64,000 nucleotides of DNA from Antedon mediterranea (GCF_964355755.1 NC_092679.1:10902932-10966931); one strand, 5' to 3'. Numbered from the stretch's first letter, positions 35,001 through 48,779 are shown. Translations and numbers: made by a program. The notes: generated by a model not told the origin, from the sequence alone.

Positions 35001-38000
35001 CTCAACCAATTATACTGTTAGATGTGCTGTGTTTTATTTTGCCCTAAACAACTAACTAAATTGAACTGCATTCCTCTGTTTAATTTTGTCATAAGTAATT
35101 AACTAAACTGAATTCCTTGTTTAACTTTGTCCTAAAGCAACTAACTAAACTGAACTGCATTCCTGTGTTTAATTTTTCCCTAAACAACTAACTAAACTGA
35201 ACTGCATTGCTGTGTTTAAATTTCTCATACAACCAACTAAACGGAACTGCATTCCTATGTTTAATTTTGCCCTTAACAACTAACTAAACTGAACTGCATT
35301 GCTCTGTTTAAATTTCTCCTACAATCAACTAAAATTAACTGCATTCCTGTGTTTAATTTTGCCCTAAACAACTAACTAAACTGAACTGCATTGCTGTGTT
35401 TAAATTTATCCTACAACCAACTAAACTGAACTGCATTCCTATGTTTAATTTTGCCCTTAACAACTAACTAAACTGAACTGCATTGCTCTGTTTAAATTTC
35501 TCCTACAACCAACTAAAATTAACTGCATTCCTGTGTTTAATTTTGCCCTAAACAACTAACTAAACTGAACTGCATTGCTGTGTTTAAATTTATCCTACAA
35601 CCAATAGATCAAACTACAATGTACTCTTAATTGTGCTCTACAATAACTGTACCCCTACACATGTCTAAATACTTGAATGTCCTGTATTATTGGATTGTTC
35701 TATAGATGATTTCTCAACCAATTATACTGTTAGATTTGTTTAAAATATGTACTCCCAAATGGGTTCTATAAGAACTCTACCCCTACACATGTTTAACTAC
35801 TTGAATGTGCTGTAATATTGTGTTGTCTAATAGATTAGATAGATAGATTTCTCAACCAATTATTCTGTTAGATTTGTCTCAAATATTTACTCTTAATTGT
35901 GTCCTATAACCTGAACTGCTGTGTTTAATTTTGTCCTACAACCAACTAAACTAAACTGAATTGCTCTGTTTAATTTTGTTCTACAACCAACTTAAATAAA
36001 CTTCTCTATTTAATTTTGTCTTACAACCAACTAAACTAAACTGAATTGCTATGTTTAATTGTGTCTTACAACCAACTAAACTAAACTGAATTACACAAGT
36101 CTAAATATTTGAATGTTCTGTATTATTGTGTTGTCTACTAGACAATTTCTTAACCAATTATACTTTTAGATTTGTCTAAAATATGTACCCTTAATGATGT
36201 TCTATAATAACTGTACCCCTACACATGTCTAAATATTTGAATGTTCTGTATTGTTTTGTTGTCTACTAGATAATTTACCAACCAATTATACTTTTAAATT
36301 TGTCTAAAATATATTATCTTAATTGTTGTCTACAATAACTGTACCCCTACATATGTCTAAATATTTGAATGCTCTGTATTATTGTTTTGGCTAATAGATG
36401 AATTGCTGTGTTTAATTGTGTCCTACAACCAACTAATCTAAACTGAATTGCTCGGTTTAATTTTGTTCTACAACCAACTAAACTAAACTGAATTGCTGTG
36501 TTTAATTGTGTCCTACAACAAACTAAACTAAACTGAATTGCTCTGTTTAATTGTGTCCTACAACCAACTAAACTAAACTGAATTGCTCTGTTTAATTGTG
36601 TCCTACAACCAACTAAACTAAACTGAATTGCTCTGTTTAATTGTGTCCTACAACCAACTAAACTAAACTGAATTGCTCTGTTTAATTGTGTCCTACAACC
36701 AACTAAACTAAACTGAATTGCTGTGTTTAATTTTGTCCTACAACCAACTAAACTAAACTGAATTGCTCTGTTTAATTTTGTCCTACAACCAACTAAACTA
36801 AACTGAATTACTCTGTTTAATTGTGTCCTACAACCAACTAAACTAAACTGAATTGCTCTGTTTAATTGTCTCTTACAACCAACTAAACTAAACTGAATTG
36901 CTCTGTTTAATTGTGTCTTACAACCAACTAAACTAAACTGAATTGCTCTGTTTAATTGTGTCCTACAACCAACTAAACTAAACTGAATTGCTCTGTTTAA
37001 TTGTGTCCTAAAACCAACTAAACTAAACTGAATTGCTATGTTTAATTGTGTCCTAAAACCAACTAAACTAAACTGAATTGCCGTGTTTAATTTTGTCCTA
37101 CAACCAACTAAACTAAACTGAATTGCTCTGTTTAATTGTGTCCTACAACCAACTAAACTAAACTGAATTGCTCTGTTTAATTGTGTCCTACAACCAACTA
37201 AACTAAACTGAATTACTCTGTTTAATTGTGTCCTACAACCAACTAAACTAAACTGAATTGCTGTGTTTAATTGTGTCCTACAACCAACTAAACTAAACTG
37301 AATTGCTCTGTTTCATTTTGTTCTACAAACAACTAAACTGAACTGAATTGCTGTGTTTAATTGTGTCCTACAACCAACTAAACTAAACTGAATTGCTCTG
37401 TTTCATTTTGTTCTACAAACAACTAAACTGAACTGAATTGCTGTGTTTAATTGTGTCCTACAACCAACTAAACTAAACTGAATTGCTCTGTTTCATTTTG
37501 TTCTACAAACAACTAAACTGAACTGAGCTGAACTGCTGTGTTTAATTGTGTCCTAAAACCAACTAAACTAAACTGAATTGCTCTGTTTAATTGTGTCCTA
37601 CAACCAACTAAACTGAACTGAATTGCTCTGTTTCATTTTGTTCTACAAACAACTAAACTGAACTGAGCTGAACTGCTGTGTTTAATTGTGTCCTAAAACC
37701 AACTAAACTAAACTGAATTGCTATGTTTAATTGTGTCCTACAACCAACTAAACTAAACTGAATTGCTCTGTTTAATTGTGTCCTAAAACCAACTAAACTA
37801 AACTGAATTGCTCTGTTTAATTGTGTCCTACAACCAACTAAACTAAACTGAATTGCTCTGTTTAATTGTGTCCTACAACCAACTAAACTAAACTGAATTG
37901 CTCTGTTTAATTGTGTCCTACAACCAACTAAACTAAACTGAATTGCTCTGTTTAATTGTGTCTTACAACCAACTAAACTAAACTGAATTGCTATGTTTAA

Positions 38001-41000
38001 TTGTGTCTTACAACCCACTAAACTAAACTGAATTACTCTGTTTAATTGTGTCCTAAAACCAACTAAACTAAACTGAATTGCTCTGTTTAATTGTGTCCTA
38101 CAACCAACTAAACTAAACTGAATTGCTCTGTGTTATTGTGTCTTACAACCAACTAAACTAAACTGAATTGCTATGTTTAATTGTGTCTTACAACCCACTA
38201 AACTGAATTACTCTGTTTAATTGTGTCCTAAAACCAACTAAACTAAACTGAATTGCTATGTTTAATTGTGTCCTAAAACCAACTAAACTACACTGAATTG
38301 CTATGTTTAATTGTGTCCTAAAACCAACTAAACTAAACTGAATTGCTATATTTAATTGTGTCTTACAACCAACTAAACTAAACTGAATTACTCTGTTTAA
38401 TTGTGTCCTACAGCCAACTAAGCTAAATTAGAATTGCTGTGTTTAATGTTGTTCTACAACCAAATAAAATAAACTTAATTACTCTGTTAAATTGTGTCCC
38501 ACAACCAACTAAACTAAACTGAATTTCTCTGTTTATTTTGTTCTAAACTAAACTGAACTGCTGTGTTTAATTGTGTCCTAAAACCAACTAAACTAAATTT
38601 CTCTGATTAATTACTAAACTAAACTAAGCTGCTGTGTTTAATTTTGTCCTACAACCAACTAAACTAAACTGAATTGCTGTGTTTAATTTTGTCCTACAAC
38701 CAACGAAACTAAACTGAATTGCTCTGTTTAATTTTGTTCTACAACCAACTAAACTAAAGTGCTGTGATTGTGTCCTACAACCAACTAAACTAAACTGAAC
38801 TGCTATGATTGTGCCCTACAACCAAAAATGTCTCAACCAATTATACTGTTAGATTTTTCTAAAATATGTAATCTTAATTGTGTTCTATAATAACTATTAC
38901 CCCTACACATGTCTAACTACTTGAATGTCCTGTATTATTATTCTGTTAGATTTGTCTAAAATATGTACTCTTAATTGTGTTCTATAATATCCTTACACAT
39001 GTCTACTTGAATGTCCATTTGGTTGTTGAATAGATGATTTCTCAACCAATTATACTGTTAGAGTTGTCAAATATGTACTCCAAAATGGGTTATATAATAA
39101 CTGTACCCCTACACATGTCTAACTACTTGAATGTCCTGTATTATTGGGTTGTTTAATGGATGATTTTTCAACCAATTATACTTTTAGATTTGTCTAAAAT
39201 ATGTACTCTTAATTGTGTTCTATAATAACTGTACCCCTAGACCTATCTAAGTACTTGAATGTCCTGTATTTTTTAGTTGTTCTACAGATGATTTCTCAAC
39301 CAATTATACTGTTAGATGTGCTGTGTTTTATTTTGCCCTAAACAACTAACTAAATTGAACTGCATTCCTCTGTTTAATTTTGTCATAAGTAATTAACTAA
39401 ACTGAATTCCTTGTTTAACTTTGTCCTAAAGCAACTAACTAAACTGAACTGCATTGCTGTGTTTAAATTTCTCATACAACCAACTAAACTGAACTGCATT
39501 CCTATGTTTAATTTTGCCCTTAACAACTAACTAAACTGAACTGCATTGCTCTGTTTAAATTTCTCCTACAACCAACTAAAATTAACTGCATTCCTGTGTT
39601 TAATTTTGCCCTAAACAACTAACTAACCTGAACTGCATTGCTGTGTTTAAATTTCTTCTACAACCAATTGATAAAAACTACAATTTACTCTTAATTGTGT
39701 TCTATAATAATTGTCCCCCCAGACATGTCTAACTACCTGAATGTTCTGTATTATTGAGTTGTTCAATAGATGATTTCTCAACCAATTACACTGTTAGATT
39801 TGCTGTTTATTTTGCCCTAAACAACTAACTAAACTGAACTGTATTGCTGTGTTTAAATTTCACCTACAACCAACTAAACTGAACTGCAATCCTGTGTTTA
39901 ATTTTGCCCTAAACAACTAACTAACCTGAACTGCATTGCTGTGTTTAAATTTCTTCTACAACCAATTGATAAAAACTACAATTTACTCTTAATTGTGTTC
40001 TATAATAACTGTACCCCTACACATGTCTAACTACTTGAATGTCCTGTATTATTGGGTTGTTCAATAGATGATTTTTAAACAAATAGTACTGTTAGATTTG
40101 TCTAAAATATGTACTCTTAATTGTGCTCTATAATAACTGTACCCCTACACTTGTCTGACTACTTTAATGTCCTGTATTGTTGAGTTGTTCAATAGATAAT
40201 TTCTCGATCAATTAGACTTTTAGATTTGTCTAAAATATGTACTCTTAATTGTGCTCTATAATAACTGTACCCCTACACTTGTCTGACTCCTTTAATGTCC
40301 TGTATTGTTGAGTTGTTCAATAGATAATTTCTGAATCAATTAGACTTTTAGATTTGTCTAAAATATGTACTCTTAATTGTGTTCTATAATAACTGTACCC
40401 CTACACATGTCTGACTACTTTAATGTCATGTATTGTTGAGTTGTTCAATAGATAATTTTTCAATCAATTATACTTTTAGATTTGTCTAAAATATGTACTC
40501 CTAATTGTGTTCTATAATAACTGTCCCCCTACACATGTCTAACTACTTGAATGTCCTGTATTATTGTGTTGTCCAATAGATGATTTCTCAACCAATTACA
40601 CTGTTAGATTTGCTGTTTTATTTTGCCCTAAACAACTAACTAAACTGAACTGTATTGCTGTGTTTAAATTTCACCTACAACCAACTAAACTGAACTGCAA
40701 TCCTGTGTTTAATTTTGCCCTAAACAACTAACTAACCTGAACTGCATTGCTGTGTTTAAATTTCTTCTACAACCAATTGATAAAAACTACAATTTACTCT
40801 TAATTGTGTTCTATAATAACTGTCCCCCCAGACATGTCTAACTACTTGAATGTCCTGTATTATTGAGTTGTTCAATAGATGATTTCTCAACCAATTACAC
40901 TGTTAGATTTGTTGTTTTATTTTGCCCTAAACAACTAACTAAACTGAACTGCATTGCTGTGTTTAAATTTATCCTACAACCAATAGATCAAACTACAATG

Positions 41001-42440
41001 TACTCTTAATTGTGTTCTATAATAACTGTACCCCTACACATGTCTGACTACTTTAATGTCCTGTATTGTTGAGTTGTTCAATAGATAATTTCTCAATCAA
41101 TTAGACTTTTAGATTTGTCTAAAATATGTACTCTTAATTGTGTTCTAAAATAACTTTACCCCTACACATGTCTAACTACTTGAATGTTCTGTATTATTGA
41201 GTTGTTCAATAGATGATTTCTCAACCAATTACACTGTTAGATTTGTTGTTTTATTTTGCCCTAAACAACTAACTAAACTGAACTGTATTTATATTTCACC
41301 TACAACCAACTAAACTGAACTGCAATACTGTGTTTAATTTTGCCCTAAACAACTAACTAAACTGAACTGCATTGCTGTGTTTAAATTTCTTCTACAACTA
41401 ACTAAACTGAACTGTATTCCTGTGTTTAATTTTGCCCTAAACAACTAACTAAACTGAACTGCATTGCTGTGTTTAAATTTCTTCTACAACCAACTAAACT
41501 GAACTGCAATCCTGTGTTTAATTTTGCCATAAACAACTAACTAACCTAAACTGCATTGCTGTGTTTAAATTTCTTCTACAACCAATTGATAAAAACTACA
41601 ATTTACTCTTAATTGTGTTCTATAAAAACGGTACCCCTACACATGTCTAACTACTTGAATGTTCTGTATTATTGAGTTGTTCAATAGATGATTTCTCAAC
41701 CAATTATACTTTCAGATTTTTTTAAAATAATTACTCTTAATTGTGTTCTATAATAACTGTACTCTTAAACATGTCTAACTACTTGAATGGCTATTGGGTT
41801 GTTCAATAGATGATTTCTCAACCAATTATAATTTTAGAGTTGTCAAATATATGTACTCCTAAATAGGTTATATAATAACTGTACCCCTACACATGTCTAA
41901 CTACTTGAATGTCCTGTATTATTGGGTTGTTCAATAGATAAATTGAATTGCTCGGTTTAATTTTGTTCTACAACCAACTTAACTAAACTGAATTGCTGTG
42001 TTTAATTGTGTTCTACAAACAACTAAACTAAACTACATTGTTGTGTCTACATTTGTCCTACAACAATTAACCAAACTAAACTATGTTCACTTTTGTTTCA
42101 CAACCAACTAAATTCCATTGCTGTGTTTAAATTTGTCCTACAGTACAATTAACTAAACTATACTAAACTGAATTGATGTTTTTAATTGTTTTCCTATACA
42201 GAAAATAACTAAACTGAACTGTATTCCCCTGTTTAAATATGTTCTACAACCAACTAAACTACATTGCTGCTTCTAATTTTTCCCTACAGTAAATAACTAA
42301 ACTAAACTGTATTCCTTAGTTTAATTTTGTCCTATAACAACTAACTGAACTGTATTGCTGTTTTTAATTTTCCCTACAGTAATTAACTAAACTGACTGCA
42401 TTTCTGTGTTTAACTTTAGTCTAGTACAAGAAGATTTAAT
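29050..42440. repeat. ~13-kb higher-order satellite (45-, 92- and ~128-bp units)
   Basis: Three unit types alternate. Type A is a 45-bp monomer (TCCTACAACCAACTAAACTA is a typical part). Type B is about 128 bp with ATAATAACTGTACCCCTACA. Type C is a 92-bp dimer (45+47) with GAACTGCATTGCTGTGTTTA and GAACTGCATTCC. Approximate order: B/A 29050-29715, A 29715-31080, B 31080-31580, C 31585-32640, A 32640-34510, B 34515-35030, C 35035-35605, B/A 35605-36390, A 36390-38815, B 38815-39330, B/C mixed 39330-41940, degenerate A 41940-42440. Whole macro-blocks repeat: the start at 29055 recurs at about 35746, and the A-to-B junction recurs at about 31067, 34517 and 38818. Confidence 0.92.
36390..38815. repeat. 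most homogeneous 45-bp array within the satellite
   Basis: More than 50 type-A monomers, many identical over the full 45 bp. A few variants alternate (TGCTCTG, TGCTATG, TGCTGTG; CTACAACC or CTAAAACC). Because 45 is divisible by three, frames stay open and give a 15-residue repeating peptide on the minus strand (37653-38018). No start context, splice sites or flanking coding sequence support a protein. Confidence 0.88.
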
Positions 42441-42447
42441 TTGTTCT

Positions 42448-44254
42448 ACATTAAATAGAAGCTATTCTAAAAGGTGTTTTGTGTATGTTGGTGTGTGAGT
42501 GTGTTTATGTATGGTTAGTAGATAAATGAAACATTGTTAGTAAATTAAAGCAAAACATTTATAATGAGTTTACTGATTACCTTAATTATTAATAAGCCAT
42601 TAACTTGTATGTGAAGTGGAGGATGTCTAAAACCACAGCAGTAACTGAGAAAAAAAATGAAAAAGCACATTTTAATAAACATTAGAAGTTGTCTAAAAAA
42701 AGTTTTAATTTTGGGTTTGAAATGTAATACTTTACTAACAATTCTCAGATGTGTTACATTACACTTTTCTCGCTTCATTTTTAATTGTAAATGTATTTGC
42801 TTTGTATTGGCTTTAGAATTAATTTAAGAAACCTGTTAAATTACATTTCTAGTCATTGACTTGGGTGCTTTGTTGTATTTAATTGGGCTTAAAATTGTTT
42901 AATGGTCATCTTGTTTTAACATGAATTAATGTGTATGAAAATAAGACTATTAGTTATATTCAACCATCTCCTTTTTTTTCTTCCTAAATGTATTATTCAT
43001 CTTGTTTCCACTTCCACTTCTAGATTATCCTCTTTCTTATCCATTATCACTGTTTAAAAAAAACCCATTATATTCAGTCATTAGTATACAGTACTAATAA
43101 AACTAATAACATTTTTAGTGCATTATTCATTTTTATGACCTAAACAGACTGTATTTCTGTGTATAATATATTGTGAGCTTTAACAATGTACCCAAACAAG
43201 AACAGCTGATGGAGAAGGGAAAGCTAAATTGAATTTGGGCATTTCAAATTAACTACTTTTTTACTGTCTTTTGTAATTGTGTTGTCAACTAATCACATTA
43301 GACATTTTGTTTGATAAATGTAATGTAAATTTAATTTCTAATTGTACTGCTACAATTATTACTATTATCTGATGGTTTAAAGCGTAAAGCAATATTGAGA
43401 TGACCAATTACCTTTAAAAGACATCAAATTGTGAAGTAAGACTTGTTGAAAGCAACAATACTTGGTACTAATCATAGCAGAGGCTGAAAATATAATTAAT
43501 AAAAAAAATATGTGAATAAACATTTTTACTTGTAGTACTAGCATTTTTTTTTATTATCATTTTTCCACCTAAATTACCTCTTTATTTTACATTTACTCTA
43601 TTTCAATACTATATGTTATTAGTTTGACTGGCCTCATTACATGTCCTACCATTGATTTCATCCTTTATTGTAATATAAAATATTAATTTAATTGATTGTT
43701 TTAATGTAAGGTATGATTTTAGTCATATATTCAACCATATATTTTCTGCTCCTTCATCTTGTTATTTTCCTCTCTTCTAGACCTTTTTTCCATTTGTACC
43801 ATCATGTTTTTCACTGAAAAAAAAAACTGAATACAGTCAACACCAACAGCATTCAATAGTTACTATTTTAAGAAATCTCTTTTGTTACCACTAGGCCTAC
43901 TACCATTATTTGCATTGAATTATTATTATTTATTACTTTATTTATAATTTTAAGGAGTAATTGTTATTTTTATGACCTAAAAATAATTGTATTTTCATAT
44001 GTTGTTAGTAACATTAAAACGTTGATTAAGCGTGGGACTTAAAATACCTGAAGTTAAGTTGAGTTTTGAGTCATCAGAAATTGAATAGGCTAGTTGATTG
44101 AATACTCCAAACCGGACACTAAAACTAAAAATTTATTTGCATTATAATATAAGTCATATAGTATTTTTAATTCATGAAAATAGTATTACAAAATTATGTT
44201 TAAAATATTTACGATGGATGCTTGATTACTGATTTAATGCGGGGCTTGTTCTAA
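42448..44254. repeat. segmental duplication, copy A
   Basis: Starts TACATTAAATAGAAGC and ends near TTGTTCTAA. It matches 45206-46159 in order and orientation. It holds about 785 bp (about 42945-43730) that copy B lacks. No gene; poly-A/T tracts and pyrimidine-rich stretches. Confidence 0.85.
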
Positions 44255-45205
44255 CTAAACTAAACTGCTGTGTTTAATTGTGTCCTACAACAAACTCCTA
44301 ATTGTGTCCTATAATAACTGTACCCCTACACATGTCTAACTACTTGAATGTCTTGTATTGTTGGGTTGTTTTATAGATGATTTCTCAACCAATTATACTT
44401 TCAGATTGTCTAAAATATTTACTCCTAATTGTGTTCTATAATAACTGTACCCCTACACATGTCTAACTACTTGAATGTCCTGTATTGTTGAGTGATTTAA
44501 TAGATGATTTCTCAACCAATTACACTTTCAGATTGTCTAAAATATGTACTCTTAATTGTCTTCTATAATAACTGTACCACTACACATGTCTAACTACTTG
44601 AATGTCCTGTATTATTGGTTTGTTTAATAGATGATTTCTCAACCAATTATACTTTCAGATTGTCTAAATATGTACTCTTAATTGTGTTCTATAATAACTG
44701 TACCCCTATACATGTCTAACTAGTTTAATGTTGTGTCAATAAATGATTTCTAAACCAATTTTTTCCTACAATTAACTAAATAAACTGCAATGTTTATGTG
44801 TTTATTTTTTCCTACAGTAAATAACTAAACTGAACTGTATTGCTGTGTCTGCATTTGTAATACAACAATTAACCAAACTGTTCATTTTTGTCCAACAACC
44901 AACTAAAACTAAACTTCATTCCTCTGTTATTTTTTTTTCCCTATACAGTAAATAACTAAACTCAACTGAACTGCATTCTCCTGTTTAAATTAGTTCTACA
45001 ACCAACTACTAAACTACATTGCTCCGTTTAATTTTTATATACAGTAAACATAAACTAAACTGAACTGTATTCCTCCGTTTAATTTTAAGCAACTAACTAA
45101 GCTTTATTGATGTTGAATTTTGTCCTACAACTAATAAGCCTAGATCAAACTTTTGTTGTGTTTAATTTTGTCCTACAACTACATTGTTATGTTTAATTTT
45201 GTCCT
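44255..45205. repeat. degenerate satellite block between the duplicated segments
   Basis: Four B-type ~128-bp units (44290-44760) followed by diverged 45-bp-like units (AACTAAACTGAACT words) to 45205. It mirrors the end of the main satellite at 41640-42440, so satellite tail and flank were duplicated together. Confidence 0.8.
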
Positions 45206-46159
45206 ACATTAAATACAAGCTATTCTAAAAGGTGTTTTGTGTATGTTGGTGTGTGAGTGTGTTTATGTATGGTTAGTAGATAAATGAAACATTGTTAGTA
45301 AATTAAAGCAAAACATTTATAATGAGTTTACTGATTACCTTAATTATTAATAAGCCATTAACTTGTATGTGAAGTGAAGGATGTTTGAAACCACAGCAGT
45401 AACTGAAAAATGAAAAAGCACATTTTAATAAACATTAGAAGTTGTCTAAAATAAAAGTTTTAATTTTGTATTTTATTTATATTACATTTCTAACAATTCT
45501 GACTGTTACATTACACTTTTCTCACTTCATTTTAATTGTCAATGTATTTGCTTTGTATTGGCTTTAGAATTAATTTAAGACACCTGTTAAATCACATTTC
45601 ATGGCATTGACTTGGGTGCTTTGTTGTATTTAATTGGGCTTAAAATAGTTTAATAGTCATTTTGTTTTAACATGAATTAATGTGTATGAAAATCGCCATA
45701 CAGATAAGTATACCATATTTTTCCTGCTCCTTCATCTTGTTATTTTCCTCTCTTCTAGATATATTTTTCTCCATTTGTACCATAATGTGTTTCACTGAAA
45801 AAAAAACTGAATACAGTCAACACCAACAGTATTTAATAGTTACTATTTCATAACATCTCTTTTGCTACCATTATTTGGATTGAATTAATGTTTATTTATA
45901 GTTTTAAGGAGTAATTGTTATTTTCATATGTTGTTAGTCACATTAAACATAAGTTGAATAAGCTTGGGACTTAAAATACCTGAAGTTAAGTTGATTATTG
46001 AGTCATCAGAAATTGAGTAGTTGATTGAATACTCCAAACCGGACACTAAAACTAAAAATTAATTTGCTTTGTATTTGTAAATCATAATAGTATGTTTAAT
46101 TCGTGAATGTTAAAAATATTTGGGATGGATGCTTGATTTAATGCAGGGATTGTTCTAAG
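45206..46159. repeat. segmental duplication, copy B
   Basis: Starts TACATTAAATACAAGC and ends GATTGTTCTAAG. It is closely similar to copy A but shortened by a large deletion near 45693 and small indels. Confidence 0.85.
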
Positions 46160-46720
46160 CTAGCTGTTAATGATGTAGAAGGGAAACCTACAGTACACCT
46201 TCTGTAAATGTCTAGGCTAGGCCTATGCTAGAAGTCAGATAGGCCCTAACATACATAATGTAGGTAGGGCCTAGAAAACTGTCAAAGCCTTTACTAGAGG
46301 TTCTAGCCTAGGCCTAGTCTAGTTTTAGGATGTAGGCTACATCTAGGCCTAGGCAGGCTTCTAGCACTGAGTACTACCTCTAGGCCTAGCCTAGCCTGAG
46401 ACAGGCTAGGTAGGAGTAGGCTAGGCCTATTAGGCTTCCAGGCTAAAGCTGTAAATAATAGGCCATGCTTATTTCTAGACATAGGACTAGTCAGTGCCTA
46501 TCCTATGCCTAGATTCCAGAAAAGTTAGGTCTAGGCCTACTCTGTTTATGGACTTACAAACCTGTAAACAGACACTAGGGCCTAGGCCTAATGTAGACCG
46601 AGGCCTAAGCGGTAAGCCTAATTAGGCCGCCTGGGCCGGGCGCAGCAGCCCCCCGGCTGCACACAAGGTTTGGCATTTTATGTGCATCATAGACCTAAGG
46701 CCTAGGCCCCTAATTTACCT
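46160..46720. repeat. TAGGCCTA-rich stretch
   Basis: At least nine AGGCCT palindromes, mostly as TAGGCCTA/CTAGGCCTAG variants, within about 500 bp. It ends in a short GC-rich patch (46625-46665). No gene seen. The same word is scattered at lower density across the window. Confidence 0.7.
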
Positions 46721-48185
46721 CTCATAGATTACCGCCAGAGAGTCAGATAACAACATTAAATATATAACATTGAACTATAACTATTTAAAAATCTATATTA
46801 CAACAAAAATAAATAAAAACTTACGGTATACCTGGTTTATCTATAGTTTGCTGTAGGCTGTCGATGCTGTTGGGCCTAGGATGCTGTGGTTCCAGTGAAA
46901 ATGCTTAGGATTTTTAAATTTCGTGACATTTAATCGCCAATTTAATTGTTTTAAAACTATATAAATCAATAAAATCAACGTCTAGTGGATGCAGAATGTT
47001 TTAATGATTACACACATTAAAGGAATTTTTGTTTCTAAAATGTTAAACAAAATAAATCGTAATTTAATACAAGACCTGCCACAAGTCCTTAAATTTGAAA
47101 CGTCTTCCAATTTTAAAATGATAACAAAATTCCGAAAAATTGTAATATATACTTTTAAAATAATCATTTGCTAACTAAATGATGACTAATAATGAAAATA
47201 AAGCTTTTCATTATGTAAATTGCAATTTAATGATAATAAAGATATTTTAATAAGTCATTTTACATTTATAATAAACTTTGAGTGAACGAGACAATTATAT
47301 TTGAGTTCTAGCGACCACAAAATCTAAAAAAAGTCGGTTTTTATTAAAAATATAAACACGCTTAAATTCAAAAAATCAAAATAGCAGATCGATAGTATGT
47401 TAAACATAGACTAACATACCTAAAAATAGTTTGTTTTCGTAAAGTAACCACGTTGTAAAAGCATTTTCAAAATTAAGAAAATACGTAGCAAACGGCCAAA
47501 ATGAGCAATATTTTTTTAATATCTCCGAATTTTTTTAGTTTTATAAATCCAAATTTGGCACACATAATCCAACAATATATATGAACACATTGTACAAAAA
47601 TTACATTTATTGAGTAAATACGTTAAACGCAATGACTATTTGAGTTTTGGTACGTAGCAAAATGACATCCCAATTTTTCGCGAAAAAATTCAATATAGAA
47701 TTATTTTTTTAAAGTAACTTAAAATTAAGATAAATCGATGAAATTTCGTATACACGTTCTTTATATGATCTTCTATCGTATACAACAAAGAAATTTCAAA
47801 TCGGATAAGTAAAAAAAAAATTAGAAGTTCAAGACGGTTTAGGTTGGTTGTTGTCAAATCAGGCCTATCAAAACTACTACCCGATAAGTAGGCATGATTC
47901 AGAAACCAATATTTCAAAAAGTGCGTGATAAGAAAATATAAGCTGATGATAGGGTAAACTCTATTAAATTGTCTTTATAAATGTGGTTATCCGATCAAAT
48001 TTCGATCATTTTTACAAAAGTTATCGTAATTTAAAAATTTAAATTCTCAAGACGCTTTTGGCCGTTTGCTCCTATCGATGAGCACTGTAATTGAATAGGA
48101 AAACATATACGTCACAGGTCAAAATGCAAAGTAGCAAAGGCCATTTGAGAAATAGCACTATATATCCATCGTAGCAAAGGCCGTT
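46721..48185. other. A+T-rich non-coding region
   Basis: No supported gene. Small open frames on both strands lack motifs. The phrase GTAGCAAAGGCC recurs near 48130-48180, just before a (TA)n tract at about 48190-48231. Confidence 0.45.
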
Positions 48186-48188
48186 GAG

Positions 48189-48234
<46 letters not shown>

Positions 48235-48342
48235 CATACTGTAAATTATAGAAACAGTGCTCATATTCGGAACATGATCTCATAATCGCGTCGAGCATAG
48301 CTCATTGGCGAAAGTTCCGTATTTTTTAGTTGTATGAAAAAA

Positions 48343-48414
48343 TGTCTCTGGCTGGATTCGAACCTGCAACCTCTCGCTTACAGGGCGAGTATCATACCAC
48401 TAGACCACAGAGCC
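48343..48414 (-). tRNA. tRNA-Thr(UGU)-like gene or tRNA-derived repeat head
   Basis: Read on the minus strand, 72 nt fold as a cloverleaf. The acceptor stem is 7 bp with one mismatch (G2-A71), the D arm has A-box sequence GGTCTAGTGGTATGA, and a perfect 5-bp anticodon stem CTCGC/GCGAG encloses the loop CCTGTAA (anticodon TGT). The T arm has B box GGTTCGAATCC and one mismatch in the stem. A run of six T follows directly and would end Pol III transcription. Position 33 is C where U is nearly universal. With two stem mismatches, this may be a pseudogene or SINE head and not a working tRNA. No intron and no encoded CCA. Confidence 0.72.
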
Positions 48415-48549
48415 ATGTATGGTATTATCACAGATTTTCACCCACCAGATACATTCTCTCATACAACAAACGCCCTCACAATCAGTGGAGGCTTAACAAG
48501 TCAGAATAAATTCCAACTTTAATTCGCAACGGTTTTTTAAATAATATTG

Positions 48550-48565
48550 TGTATATGTAAATCAA

Positions 48566-48645
<80 letters not shown>
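48550..48645. repeat. (TA)n microsatellite
   Basis: About 45 uninterrupted TA dinucleotides, shortly after a smaller (TA)n at 48190-48231. An (AATAA)n run near 48737-48760 looks like the 3' tail of a LINE. Confidence 0.9.
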
Positions 48646-48646
<1 letters not shown>

Positions 48647-48779
48647 ATCTGTATTTTATTGTTAACCGTTTTTGATGTATTGTTTTTTGTTTCAAACCTG
48701 TTAGTGGCGGTATTTATCGCTGTTGGTTTTGACTGAATAAAATAAAATAAAATAAAATAAAAATACTCATGATATTAAC

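Noticed and set aside
31637-38018. Repetitive-protein genes in the satellite on either strand
   Set aside because: Open frames result from a unit length divisible by three. No start context, splice sites or non-repeat coding flanks.
29700-38900. CRISPR array suggested by regular 45-bp repeats
   Set aside because: Units are contiguous with no unique spacers, and the DNA is eukaryotic; it is a satellite.
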